A stretch of DNA of 64,000 nucleotides from Arcobacter roscoffensis (GTDB lineage Bacteria > Campylobacterota > Campylobacteria > Campylobacterales > Arcobacteraceae). The stretch is taken from the NCBI RefSeq assembly GCF_024267655.1, contig NZ_CP100595.1:868001-932000 (forward strand). The letters run 5' to 3'. A model generated the notes under the pieces. It was not told where the DNA came from, searched no databases, and saw only the letters and a list, made by a program, of their open reading frames with translations. This document shows positions 45,016 through 53,463 of this stretch, piece after piece. The translations under genes were made by a program, and so were the position numbers. Every line of letters starts with the position of its first letter. Within the stretch, counting starts at the first letter, position 1.

Positions 45016-46187
45016 TGTCCAAAATTATGCAGAAATACATTCTGATTTTTTCATTAGTATGTATATATTTTAATTTAAATATTGAATTATTTACAACGAG
45101 ACAATTTGGAATATTTTTATTGTTTTTATATCTTTTTACACAATTAAAAAGATATAAATTTAAAATGAGTTTCAACTATACTTTTTTTATATTAATATAT
45201 ATGTTTTTATTCTCTTTTTATATAACACCTTTTATAAATATTAATTATAGTATATTTGTAAAACAATTATTTGGAATAGTTTTAGTATATACTGTTTTTC
45301 TAATTATTTCATCAAATGAAAGAATTTTGATTACAAAGTCAGGTCTAATAACTTTTTTCTCTTTAGGATTACTATTACATACACTATATATATTTGTTTT
45401 TTTAGATATAGATTTTAATAATTTTTTAATTTCAAGACATATAATGATTGAATCAGGGTTTGCAATAAACTCTTCTTATAATCATTATATACTTATTCCA
45501 ATATTAATACTTTTTGTTTTAATTATGAATGGTAATAGTTTTTTTACGAATATTTACCTTATTATTAGTTTTATTTTGTCTCTATTTATTTTAATATTAC
45601 CTTTATCTAGACAAAACATTGCAACTTTTTTAATTGTAGCTTTATTACTTCTTATTCGAAAAGTTAATTTTTTTAAGTTATTAATATTACTGTTAGCTGT
45701 ATTTTTAGTTTTTTTATACTTTTATAATATAGATGAAAGTTTTATTTTTAATTTCACTAATAGTTTTGCAGGAAGGTTTGAAAAAACAATTACCTTATTA
45801 GAGAATTCAAATTCTGAAAGAGTAAAACAATTTTATGAGGCACTAAGAATAGGAATAGAATATCCTTTTGGTATAGGGCTAGGAAATTTTCATAGTTTTC
45901 AACAAGGTTTAGTACATACATCGACAGAGTCTGGTATATTACAAATTTTCGCAGAGCTAGGTTTTTTATTTTTTATTATATTTATTTCATTTTTATTTAA
46001 ATTATTAATAGATATTAAAAGTTTGAAAAAAGTAAATTATAATATGTATTTACTTTTGTCTTCTTATTTTTTTGGAATGTTGTTTTTAATGAATTTTAAT
46101 GAGATATTAACAAATTATTTATTTTGGGCTTTTGTTTTATTTGTTTATTTATTAAAAACTAATAAAATATGTTTTAAGGAGTATTAA
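45015..46187 (+). CDS. wzy: O-antigen/capsule polymerase or ligase (Wzy-like)
   Basis: A 390-residue integral membrane protein with about ten helices and a long periplasmic loop (about residues 240-310) containing RVKQFYEALRIGIEYPFGIG and THTSTES-like residues. This layout, with ALRIG...PFGIGLGNFH, is shared by O-antigen ligases and Wzy polymerases (Wzy_C). Poor sequence conservation makes polymerase versus ligase uncertain, but neighbouring wzx favours a polymerase. I use the ATG overlapping the glycosyltransferase stop; an in-frame start at 44970 would lie inside that gene. Confidence 0.75.
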   Translation: MSKIMQKYILIFSLVCIYFNLNIELFTTRQFGIFLLFLYLFTQLKRYKFKMSFNYTFFILIYMFLFSFYITPFININYSIFVKQLFGIVLVYTVFLIISSNERILITKSGLITFFSLGLLLHTLYIFVFLDIDFNNFLISRHIMIESGFAINSSYNHYILIPILILFVLIMNGNSFFTNIYLIISFILSLFILILPLSRQNIATFLIVALLLLIRKVNFFKLLILLLAVFLVFLYFYNIDESFIFNFTNSFAGRFEKTITLLENSNSERVKQFYEALRIGIEYPFGIGLGNFHSFQQGLVHTSTESGILQIFAELGFLFFIIFISFLFKLLIDIKSLKKVNYNMYLLLSSYFFGMLFLMNFNEILTNYLFWAFVLFVYLLKTNKICFKEY

Positions 46188-46690
46188 TGTTAAATTATTT
46201 TTTTGAAAAATCTCTTAGTTTAATTTTTAACATTTTTAGGTATAACTATTATAAAAAGAAATATAAATTACCAAAAGATTTTAGATTTAATGGCTACTTT
46301 ATTAAAATTTATGGTGATGGAAAAATACAAGTGGGTGATAATTCGTATATTAGCTTTTTTTCTCATATAACAATGGGAAAAGATACTAAAGTTATTATCG
46401 GTAACAATGTTAGCATAGCTCATAATGTTAGAATTTACACTATATCAATTGATACAACTGAATATATTTTAAATAAAATTAAAAAAGATAAAATAGGTAA
46501 TGTTTATATTGGAAATAATGTGTTGATTGGAACAAATGTTTATATAAATCCAGGAGTAAAGATTGGAGACAATGTAGTTATTGGTGCAAACTCTGTTGTA
46601 ACTAAAAATATACCGTCAAATTGTATTGTTGCAGGAATGCCTGCAAAAGTAGTGAAAACTTATGATGTTAAGGAAAAAAATAATGATTAA
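46187..46690 (+). CDS. Hexapeptide-repeat O-acetyltransferase
   Basis: A 167-residue left-handed beta-helix protein. Repeats such as IQVGDNSYISFFSHI, VIIGNNVSIAHNVRI and VYIGNNVLIGTNVYINPGVK, plus the C-terminal IPSNCIVAGMPAKVVK, are typical of the WbbJ/CysE-like transferase superfamily using acetyl-CoA. It would O- or N-acetylate a sugar of the repeat unit. It overlaps wzy at its start and the PhyH-type gene at its end. Confidence 0.85.
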   Translation: MLNYFFEKSLSLIFNIFRYNYYKKKYKLPKDFRFNGYFIKIYGDGKIQVGDNSYISFFSHITMGKDTKVIIGNNVSIAHNVRIYTISIDTTEYILNKIKKDKIGNVYIGNNVLIGTNVYINPGVKIGDNVVIGANSVVTKNIPSNCIVAGMPAKVVKTYDVKEKNND

Positions 46691-47474
46691 AAAAATAATT
46701 AAAAGTAATAAAAGTCTATTTTTTATGGCTTTAAAATTTAAAGAAAATAAGTTAAAACCTAGAGAAAAGATTGAAGAACCTTTAAATAACTATTTACAAA
46801 CTTTATATAAAGATGGTGTAGTAGTGATACCTGATTTTTTTACAGAAGAGGAATGTAAAAATATGATAGATGCATATGAATCTATTGATAAGAAATATGT
46901 TAAGTATTATGAAAATGATAAAAGAATATTTGGTATTGAGAAAATAAGTCCTATTCATAAAAGATTGTTTCATGATAATAATGATTTTAAAAAAATAGGA
47001 GAGGCTTATTTAGGGGATGACTTAGTACTTCAAACTACAATGGCTGCAAAAATAACTACTGATAATAATCAAAAGTTTGGGTCAGGTGGTAGTTGGCATA
47101 GAGATAGCTTTTCTAGACAATTTAAAGCAATTGCATATTTAAGTGATGTTGAAATGAGTAATGGACCTTTTATGTATATAAAAGGTTCACACACTTTAAA
47201 AAATATTAAAAAAGTTTTATTCAAACTAAGAAATCATAAACCTATTTCTAGTTTTAGGTACAATGATGATGAAATTAAAGAATGTTGTAAAATACTTGAT
47301 TCTGAAATTAGTTATTTTACAGCTCCTAAAGGTACTTTGATTTTAGCAGATATTAGAGGACTTCATACCGGTATGTCTATAGAAGAAGGTCATAGATATG
47401 CAGTTTTTAACTACTATATTGCAAAATCATTTCACCAAACTAATAATAATATTGAAAAATTGGCTAATTATTAA
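46683..47474 (+). CDS. Fe(II)/2-oxoglutarate dioxygenase of the PhyH family
   Basis: A 263-residue protein with the double-stranded beta-helix iron motif: SWHRDSF (His139, Asp141), distal His228 in ADIRGLHTGMS and the 2-oxoglutarate-binding Arg238 in GHRYAVFNYY. Phytanoyl-CoA dioxygenase relatives hydroxylate small molecules, acyl-CoAs or amino acids, but this member is far from characterised ones. Its position in an overlapping glycan operon suggests hydroxylation of a sugar, acyl chain or another decoration. The start is placed at 46683 (IKKIIKSNK), where TAATG overlaps; in-frame ATGs upstream would extend further into the acetyltransferase gene. Confidence 0.75.
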   Translation: MIKKIIKSNKSLFFMALKFKENKLKPREKIEEPLNNYLQTLYKDGVVVIPDFFTEEECKNMIDAYESIDKKYVKYYENDKRIFGIEKISPIHKRLFHDNNDFKKIGEAYLGDDLVLQTTMAAKITTDNNQKFGSGGSWHRDSFSRQFKAIAYLSDVEMSNGPFMYIKGSHTLKNIKKVLFKLRNHKPISSFRYNDDEIKECCKILDSEISYFTAPKGTLILADIRGLHTGMSIEEGHRYAVFNYYIAKSFHQTNNNIEKLANY

Positions 47475-48217
47475 TGTATACTGTTTCAATAATAACTCCA
47501 TCATATAATTCAAAAGAGGTTATTTCAAGAACAATTGATTCTGTATTGTCTCAAACCTATCAAAATTGGGAAATGATTATAGTTGATGATGTCTCTAAAG
47601 ATAATTCAAATGAAATTATAAAAGAATATACAGAAAAAGACAATAGAATAAAACTTATTAATTTGGATAAAAATAGTGGTCCAGCAGTAGCAAGAAACAA
47701 AGCTATAGCAGAAGCAAAGGGAAGATATATAGCATTTTTAGATGCTGATGATTTGTGGAAACCTAAAAAGTTAGAAAAACAAATAAGTTTTATGACTGAA
47801 AAAGACTGTGCTTTGTCTTATAGCTCTTATGAAACTATGACGGAGGAGGGAAAACTTTTAGATAAAGTTATAATGCCTCCTTCTAAACTTTCATATAAAG
47901 ATTTATTGAAAACAAATTATATTGGATGTCTAACAGCAATATATGATACTCAAAAAGTTGGAAAAGTTTATATGCCTTTGATTAAGAAAAGACAAGATTA
48001 TGGCCTTTGGTTAAAGATACTTAAAAAAACTGATTATGCTTATTGTATAGAAGAACCACTTGCTACATATAGACTTATGTCAAACTCAGTATCTAGTAAT
48101 AAGTTTAAGCTTTTAAAATATAACTATTTATTGTTCAGAGAGTATGAAGGTTTTTCTTCTATTAAAGCATTTTATTATCTATGTTGGAATATTTTAATCA
48201 AACTTTTAAAGAGATAA
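47474..48217 (+). CDS. Glycosyltransferase family 2
   Basis: A 247-residue GT-A enzyme. VSIITPSYNSKEVISRTIDS is the nucleotide-binding beginning, SVLSQTYQNWEMIIVDDVS and YIAFLDADDLWKPKKLEKQ (DXD-like) follow, and KRQDYGLWLKIL holds the acceptor-side base candidate. It forms one glycosidic linkage of the repeat unit. It starts on the overlap with the dioxygenase stop and is the last plus-strand gene of this operon, ending ten bases before the convergent phosphoglycosyl transferase gene. Confidence 0.9.
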   Translation: MYTVSIITPSYNSKEVISRTIDSVLSQTYQNWEMIIVDDVSKDNSNEIIKEYTEKDNRIKLINLDKNSGPAVARNKAIAEAKGRYIAFLDADDLWKPKKLEKQISFMTEKDCALSYSSYETMTEEGKLLDKVIMPPSKLSYKDLLKTNYIGCLTAIYDTQKVGKVYMPLIKKRQDYGLWLKILKKTDYAYCIEEPLATYRLMSNSVSSNKFKLLKYNYLLFREYEGFSSIKAFYYLCWNILIKLLKR

Positions 48218-48227
48218 AAGAAAAGAA

Positions 48228-49154
48228 TCAAACCCCTTTCTTTCCCAGAACAATCAAAATAGTTTTCCAAACTACTTTTATCTCAAGCCAAGCATTCCAA
48301 TATTTGATATAGTATAAATCATACATAAGTTTTTGTTTCGCATCTTGGGCATTTGCTCCATACGGGTACATCACTTGTGCCCATCCTGTGATACCTGGTC
48401 TTATTAGATGTCTTTCATTGTAGTATGGTATCTCTTTTTCAAACTGCTCTATCCAGTATTTTCTCTCAGGTCTAGGTCCTATGAAGTGCATATCACCTTT
48501 TAGGACATTTAGTATTTGTGGTACTTCGTCTATTCTTGTTTTTCTCATAGTTTCACCCCATGCAAATATCCTAGGGTCGTTTTCACTAGCAAATTGCGCC
48601 CCGTCTTTTTCTGCATCTAGTCTCATAGATCTAAACTTTATACATTTAAACTCTCTATTGTTTTTGCCAACTCTTAGTTGCTTAAACATACTAGTTCCTG
48701 GTGATTGTTGTTTTATCTTTTTTCTTGCATATAAAAGAATAGGCCATGAGATAAGAAGTAGTGTTATAGCTCCTATATAGTCAATAATTCTTTTTTGGAT
48801 ATATTCAAAGGTATTAAAAGCTTTGATGTTTTCTAGATATGCTAGGTCTTTATGATCATCTGGTATATAGCACTTTTCTAGATATTTTTCCATGAATTTT
48901 TCTATAGTTATTATCGATATGTTTTGAGTGAATTGTAGATTTGTAAGATATTTGATAATCTCATCATCTACAGTTGCTTTTGTGTTTAGCACTATAGTTT
49001 TAGATTTTCTTTTTTTTAGGGTTTGTTTTATCTCTTTTAAAACCTCTTCTGATTCTTTATCTGTATATCTTACGATAGTTGTTTGTATATTTTTCTTTTT
49101 TAGTCTTTGTTTTTCAAATTTTGTAAATTTATATTTTCTTCCAAGAATTAGCAT
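48228..49154 (-). CDS. Undecaprenyl-phosphate sugar phosphotransferase (monotopic PGT)
   Basis: A 308-residue protein whose C-terminal 190 residues match the bacterial sugar transferase (WbaP/PglC) fold. A re-entrant membrane helix (RIIDYIGAITLLLISWPILL) precedes KCIKFRSMRLDAEKDG. The catalytic Asp-Glu pair is in RIDEVPQILNVLKGDMHFIG, followed by GPRPERKYWIEQF and RPGITGWAQVMYPYG. It transfers the first sugar phosphate to undecaprenyl phosphate. The N-terminal 115 residues lack the usual multiple transmembrane helices, so this is a shortened version. It is transcribed toward the glycan operon from its own promoter. Confidence 0.88.
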   Translation of the reverse strand: MLILGRKYKFTKFEKQRLKKKNIQTTIVRYTDKESEEVLKEIKQTLKKRKSKTIVLNTKATVDDEIIKYLTNLQFTQNISIITIEKFMEKYLEKCYIPDDHKDLAYLENIKAFNTFEYIQKRIIDYIGAITLLLISWPILLYARKKIKQQSPGTSMFKQLRVGKNNREFKCIKFRSMRLDAEKDGAQFASENDPRIFAWGETMRKTRIDEVPQILNVLKGDMHFIGPRPERKYWIEQFEKEIPYYNERHLIRPGITGWAQVMYPYGANAQDAKQKLMYDLYYIKYWNAWLEIKVVWKTILIVLGKKGV

Positions 49155-49186
49155 GTTTACCTTTGTGTTAATAAAAGTTTTTAATT

Positions 49187-49192
49187 ATTATA
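49187..49192 (-). promoter_or_regulatory. Candidate -10 box of the phosphoglycosyl transferase gene
   Basis: A TATAAT on the minus strand lies 32 bases before the ATG at 49154, with an AAAGG ribosome-binding site in between. It indicates independent transcription of this lone minus-strand gene. Confidence 0.5.
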
Positions 49193-49299
49193 TCTTTTAT
49201 TTGTTTTGAAGAAAATTATTTGAGTAAGTAGTCATTAAAAGAAATGAATGAATTCACTATATTTCATCACTAACTATTTTGCCAAAAAGCACTATATAT

Positions 49300-49317
49300 A
49301 GTATGATTTTTCATACT
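49300..49317. promoter_or_regulatory. Inverted repeat, candidate toxin-antitoxin operator
   Basis: Seven-base arms AGTATGA and TCATACT flank four thymines, 17 bases before the ATG of the broken antitoxin. The repeat overlaps a TATA-rich -10-like stretch. Antitoxins of this type bind such repeats to repress their own operon, so it is likely a relic of that control. Confidence 0.5.
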
Positions 49318-49333
49318 AAATAAGGAGCTTCAT

Positions 49334-49587
49334 ATGCAAACAATACTAAAAACTATACAGCCAGTATAACTGAACTTAAAAAGTCTCCTAGTCAGCTATT
49401 AAAAGATGCAGGTGATGAGACAGTAGCAATACTAAATTACAATGTAGCTAGTGTTTATCTTGTACCTTGTGATGTTTATGAAAAAATGATAGAGATAATA
49501 GATGACTATTATTTATCTAAAGAGGTAGAAGAAAGGTTAGAGTATAATGAAAGTGAATTAATAGAAGTACATATCGATTACTTATAG
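49334..49587 (+). pseudogene. Broken RelB/StbD-like antitoxin gene
   Basis: After TAAGGAG and an ATG at 49334, the frame closes within 12 codons. A different frame gives a good antitoxin: NYTASITELKKSPSQLL, then LNYNVASVYLVPCDVYEKM, then an acidic helix and a stop at 49585-49587. This is the Phd/YefM/RelB fold. The frameshift lies in the first eight codons, so the ribosome-binding site and ATG are separated from the protein. Loss of function is likely unless a rare start codon is used. Confidence 0.75.
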
Positions 49588-49856
49588 TCTTAAATTTACA
49601 AGATACTCTAATACAGAGTGGAAAAAGTTAAATGCAAGTACAAAAGAACAGTATAAAAAAAACTTAGAGAACGTTTAGTGAATCTAAAGTTCCCAAAGAT
49701 AAATTAAGTGGCTTTGAAAATGTATATAAAATCAAACTAAGAAGTGTTGGTTATAGATTGGCATATGAAGTCAAAGAAGAAGAGATAGTAGTAATAGTAT
49801 TAAATGTAAGAAAAAGAAAAAACAATAAAGTATATGATAGTTTGAAATATAGATAA
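49571..49856 (+). pseudogene. Broken RelE/StbE-like toxin gene
   Basis: Joining three frames gives a RelE-family toxin: YSLKFTRYSNTEWKKLNAST, then LRERLVNLK, then VPKDKLSGFENVYKIKLR and GYRLAYEVKEEEIVVIVLNV. One frameshift occurs in an eight-adenine run at 49655-49662, another around 49683-49690. No ATG, GTG or TTG is present at the start, where ATA stands. The toxin cannot be made as a single protein. Its 5' end overlaps the antitoxin relic by 17 bases, as in intact relBE operons. Confidence 0.8.
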
Positions 49857-49922
49857 ACTTCATCCGACTTTCACAAAACAGTAGATATAATGACTACAGA
49901 AAAACAAAACCCAAGGTAAAAT

Positions 49923-51068
49923 ATGAGTCTAAAAAAACTGCCAATAGGAATACAAGCATTTAGTGAAATAAGAAGTGATGATTATGTATATGTAGATAAG
50001 ACAGATATAGCACTAAATATGATAGAAAACTATAAATATCTGTTTTTAAGTAGACCAAGAAGATTTGGAAAGTCACTTTTTTTAGATACCTTGAAAAATA
50101 TCTTTGAAGGGAAGAAAGAATACTTTTCTGGTCTTGCAATAGAAGATAAATGGGACTGGAGTAAGTCATACCCAGTTATTCATATAAACTTTGCAAAAGG
50201 TTCTTTAAAAACAAAAGAAGCACTATATGATAGATGGGATGAGATACTAGAAGATAATCAAAAAAGATTAGGTGTAAAGTGTGAACATAAAAATAGAAGA
50301 TGTTTTAGTGAGTTGATAATAAAAGCCAATGAAAAGTATAAACAAAAAGTAGTAGTACTAATAGATGAATATGATAAACCAATCTTAGATAATATCGAAA
50401 ATACAAATTTCGCCTATGAACTAAGAGATATACTTCTAGATTTTTATTCAGTGATAAAAGGAAGTGATGAATTCTTGCGGTTTGCATTTTTAACAGGTGT
50501 TTCAAAATTTACAAAAACATCAATATTTAGTGGACTTAATAATATTACAGATATAAGTCTTAGTAAAAAGTTTGCAGATGTATGTGGTTATACTCAAAAA
50601 GATTTAGAAACAACATTTGCACCATATCTAAAAGATGTGGATATGAAGAAACTAAAGAAGTGGTACAATGGCTATAACTTTTTGGGAAGTGATATGTATA
50701 ATCCTTTCGATATTTTGCAGTTTATATCACATGATTTCTTGTATAAAAACTACTGGTTTGAGACAGGAACACCAACTTTTTTGATGAAACTAATAAAATC
50801 ACAAAACTACTTTTTACCAAATCTTTCAAATTTAGTAGTAGGAGAACAACTACTAAATAGTTTTGATATAGAAAATTTAGAATTAGAAGTAGTGCTTTAT
50901 CAAAGTGGTTATCTAACTATTGATAGAGTTGAAATACTTGGAGTACAAACTCTTTATTATTTAAAAATACCAAATCTTGAAGTGCAGTCTTCATTTAATG
51001 ATTATGTAATTCACCTTTTTCATAATAATCAAGTAGAAAAAACAAATCATCAGATAAAAATAGACTAA
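49923..51068 (+). CDS. AAA-ATPase-like protein lacking its C-terminal PD-(D/E)XK domain
   Basis: A 381-residue protein of the AAA-ATPase-like (DUF1703-associated) family. PIGIQAFSEIRSDDYVYVDK is the characteristic start. RPRRFGKS (residues 44-51) is Walker A, KVVVLIDEYDKP near residue 140 is Walker B, and FAFLTGVSKFTKTSIFSGLN follows. Relatives that I know are about 510-530 residues long and end with a PD-(D/E)XK nuclease-like domain, which is absent here; the reading stops just at its beginning (YYLKIPNLEVQSSFNDYVI). The function of the family is unknown. A TATAAT lies about 30 bases before the ATG. It is probably a truncated gene in a decayed region. Confidence 0.75.
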   Translation: MSLKKLPIGIQAFSEIRSDDYVYVDKTDIALNMIENYKYLFLSRPRRFGKSLFLDTLKNIFEGKKEYFSGLAIEDKWDWSKSYPVIHINFAKGSLKTKEALYDRWDEILEDNQKRLGVKCEHKNRRCFSELIIKANEKYKQKVVVLIDEYDKPILDNIENTNFAYELRDILLDFYSVIKGSDEFLRFAFLTGVSKFTKTSIFSGLNNITDISLSKKFADVCGYTQKDLETTFAPYLKDVDMKKLKKWYNGYNFLGSDMYNPFDILQFISHDFLYKNYWFETGTPTFLMKLIKSQNYFLPNLSNLVVGEQLLNSFDIENLELEVVLYQSGYLTIDRVEILGVQTLYYLKIPNLEVQSSFNDYVIHLFHNNQVEKTNHQIKID

Positions 51069-51087
51069 TAGAACAAGAGGCATTAAA

Positions 51088-51348
51088 ATGGGGAATAAAA
51101 CTTTAATTTATAAACAAAAAGTTGAACATAATTTAGATGAAAGTTTAAAACATCTTTCTAAATTAAAATCAGCTTTTGTAGAACTTGAAAAAAAATTTAA
51201 TTTTCCAGTTGATAAAAAGACATATAATGAAATATCACATGACTATGATAATAGTGATAATCATGCAATAAATATTATAAATACAATATATAGTTTACAA
51301 GGTGAACTTGAAAAAATACTAAATAATATAAAAAAAATTATTGTTTAA
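51088..51348 (+). CDS. Small hypothetical protein
   Basis: An 86-residue predicted protein I do not recognise. It is largely helical and charged, with heptad-like leucines (LDESLKHLSKLKSAFVELEK and ELEKILNNIKKI), so a short coiled coil or helical bundle is plausible. It begins 20 bases after the truncated ATPase gene. A GAGG lies 11-14 bases before its ATG. It could be a remnant or a partner of the ATPase. Confidence 0.5.
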   Translation: MGNKTLIYKQKVEHNLDESLKHLSKLKSAFVELEKKFNFPVDKKTYNEISHDYDNSDNHAINIINTIYSLQGELEKILNNIKKIIV

Positions 51349-51431
51349 AAATATAAAATATAAACGATAAAATATTAAAGCTGATAAATTTGCTTTTATA
51401 AAACAATAGTTATAATACTTCATCGGAAATA

Positions 51432-51447
51432 ACTAAAATATCATCTA
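51432..51447 (+). promoter_or_regulatory. Shared promoter-like 16-mer upstream of hldE
   Basis: ACTAAAATATCATCTA occurs here and again, without a mismatch, at 56132-56147 before apt. It contains a TAAAAT -10-like core. At both sites a Shine-Dalgarno follows within a few bases. Confidence 0.45.
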
Positions 51448-51453
51448 AAAGGA

Positions 51454-51470
51454 GTAGCTAAAAAAGCTAC
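51454..51470 (+). promoter_or_regulatory. Hairpin between the Shine-Dalgarno and start codon of hldE
   Basis: Six-base arms GTAGCT and AGCTAC close a five-adenine loop that abuts the ATG at 51471. The AAGGAG lies directly before it, 16 bases from the ATG in linear distance, much too far for normal initiation. Folding would bring the two together. Confidence 0.6.
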
Positions 51471-52901
51471 ATGGAAACTATAAACCTTAAAAATAAAAAT
51501 CCAAATATTCTAGTAATTGGTGATCTTATGATAGATCACTATTTATGGGGTTCATGTGATAGAATCTCTCCTGAAGCTCCTGTTCCTGTCTTAAAAGTTA
51601 CAAAAGAAACAAATGTTTTAGGTGGGGCAGGTAATGTTGTAAATAACCTAAACGCATTAGGAGCTAATATTGGGGCTTTAAGTGTTATAGGTGATGATAA
51701 GATAGCCAATGAACTAAAATCCATGCTTGAAAGCATAGAAACAAAAAACTTTTTAGTCGTTCAAAAAAATAGAGAAACTTCAAAAAAAAGTAGACTAATA
51801 GCCTCAAACCAACAGATTATAAGATATGATAAAGAAACGACTTTTGATATAGATAAGAAGAGTGAAGCGAAGCTTTTAGAGATTTTGGAAAAACAGATAA
51901 AAAACTATGATTTAGTTTTATTATCTGATTATGGAAAGGGTGTTTTAACAAACTCTCTTACTAAAAATATCATATCTTTAGTAAACTCACAAAACAAAAA
52001 AGTTTTAGTTGATCCAAAGGGAAGTGATTATTCAAAATACAAAAACTCGTATCTTTTAACTCCAAACAAAAAAGAAGCTAGTCTTGCTACAAATATAGAT
52101 ATTACTGATGAAAAGAGTTTATATATAGCTATTTCAAAACTAAAAAATGATTATAAATTAGATATATCCTTGATTACTTTAAGTGAAGAGGGAATTGCGA
52201 TATTTGATGAAGAACTTAGGGTTAAACCTACAGTTGCTAGGGAAGTTTATGATGTTACTGGTGCTGGTGATACAGTTTTAGCTTCTATTGCTTTTGCTAT
52301 ATCTTGTGGACTTGATATAAATACAGCTGTGTCTTTTGCGAACTTAGCTTCTGGTGTTGTTGTTGGTAAACTAGGAAGTGCTACAGCCACACTTGATGAA
52401 ATCATAGAATACGAAGCAAGCCTAAATCAAAACTCAAGTTCTTCTCAAATCAAAACAAAAGATGAAATGATAAATTTATCAAAAAAGCTAAAACAAAAAA
52501 ACAAAAAAATAGTATTTACAAATGGCTGTTTTGATATTTTACATGTGGGTCATATCAAGTATCTTGAAGTTGCAAAAAGTTTTGGAGATGTTTTGATTTT
52601 AGGATTGAATACAGATAGTTCTGTAAAAAGATTAAAGGGAGAATCAAGACCTATAAATCCCCAAGAAGATAGAGCTTATACTTTAGCTGCTTTAAAAAGT
52701 GTAGATTATGTAGTGCAATTTGATGAAGATACACCTTATGAACTTATCAAGGCTTTAAACCCAGATGTTCTTGTAAAAGGTGGGGATTATAAAGGCAAAG
52801 AAGTGGTTGGACAAGATTTAGTAAAAGAGCTTAGGCTTGTAGATTTTGTAGAAGGAAAAAGTACCACTTCAACAATCCAAAGGATTAAATCAAATGATTA
52901 A
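51471..52901 (+). CDS. hldE: Bifunctional heptose 7-phosphate kinase / heptose 1-phosphate adenylyltransferase
   Basis: A 476-residue fusion. The N-terminal ribokinase-type domain (about 1-320) has NILVIGDLMIDHYLWGSCDR, NVLGGAGNVVNNLNALGANI and the catalytic DVTGAGDTVLASIA. The C-terminal nucleotidyltransferase (about 340-476) begins KIVFTNGCFDILHVGHIKYL and contains GLNTDSSVKRLKG. Both steps belong to ADP-L-glycero-D-manno-heptose synthesis for LPS inner core. It overlaps gmhA by eight bases. An in-frame stop blocks any upstream start. Confidence 0.96.
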   Translation: METINLKNKNPNILVIGDLMIDHYLWGSCDRISPEAPVPVLKVTKETNVLGGAGNVVNNLNALGANIGALSVIGDDKIANELKSMLESIETKNFLVVQKNRETSKKSRLIASNQQIIRYDKETTFDIDKKSEAKLLEILEKQIKNYDLVLLSDYGKGVLTNSLTKNIISLVNSQNKKVLVDPKGSDYSKYKNSYLLTPNKKEASLATNIDITDEKSLYIAISKLKNDYKLDISLITLSEEGIAIFDEELRVKPTVAREVYDVTGAGDTVLASIAFAISCGLDINTAVSFANLASGVVVGKLGSATATLDEIIEYEASLNQNSSSSQIKTKDEMINLSKKLKQKNKKIVFTNGCFDILHVGHIKYLEVAKSFGDVLILGLNTDSSVKRLKGESRPINPQEDRAYTLAALKSVDYVVQFDEDTPYELIKALNPDVLVKGGDYKGKEVVGQDLVKELRLVDFVEGKSTTSTIQRIKSND

Positions 52902-53463
52902 GACAATTTCACAAGAGTTGCAAAACCATTTAAGTATAGTAAATAGTGTAATAAATAGCATGGAAGACCAGCTAAATGAAACTTCGAAACTTATACTTGA
53001 TACTCTAAAAAATGGCAATAAGATTTTAATCTGTGGAAATGGTGGAAGCGCAGCAGATGCACAACACATAGCCTCAGAACTCACAGGAAGATATAAGACA
53101 AACAGAAAAGCCCTTCCTTGTATAGCTCTTACTACTGATACAAGTGCTTTAACTTCCATAGGAAATGACTATGGTTATGAAAAAGTATTTGCAAGGCAAG
53201 TTGAAGCTTTAGTAAATGAAGGTGATTTATTTATAGGTATTAGTACAAGTGGAAATAGTCAAAATATAATCACAGCACTTAAAACAGCAAAAGACTTAGG
53301 CTGTAATACTCTTGGTTTGAGTGGAAATGATGGAGGAGAGATGGATGAACTTTGTGATCTAAACTTGATAGTTCCAAGTTCTAACACTCCAAGAATTCAA
53401 GAAATGCATATTTTATTTGGACATATTTTTTGTCAGCTAATAGATGATGAATTTACAAACTAA
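52894..53463 (+). CDS. gmhA: Sedoheptulose-7-phosphate isomerase
   Basis: GmhA converts sedoheptulose 7-phosphate to D-glycero-D-manno-heptose 7-phosphate, the first step of ADP-heptose formation. The SIS-domain motifs are ILICGNGGSAADAQHIASEL near residue 45, FIGISTSGNSQNI near residue 114 and EMHILFGHIFCQLID at the end, which provides metal ligands. The length of 189 residues is standard. Confidence 0.96.
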   Translation: MIKTISQELQNHLSIVNSVINSMEDQLNETSKLILDTLKNGNKILICGNGGSAADAQHIASELTGRYKTNRKALPCIALTTDTSALTSIGNDYGYEKVFARQVEALVNEGDLFIGISTSGNSQNIITALKTAKDLGCNTLGLSGNDGGEMDELCDLNLIVPSSNTPRIQEMHILFGHIFCQLIDDEFTN

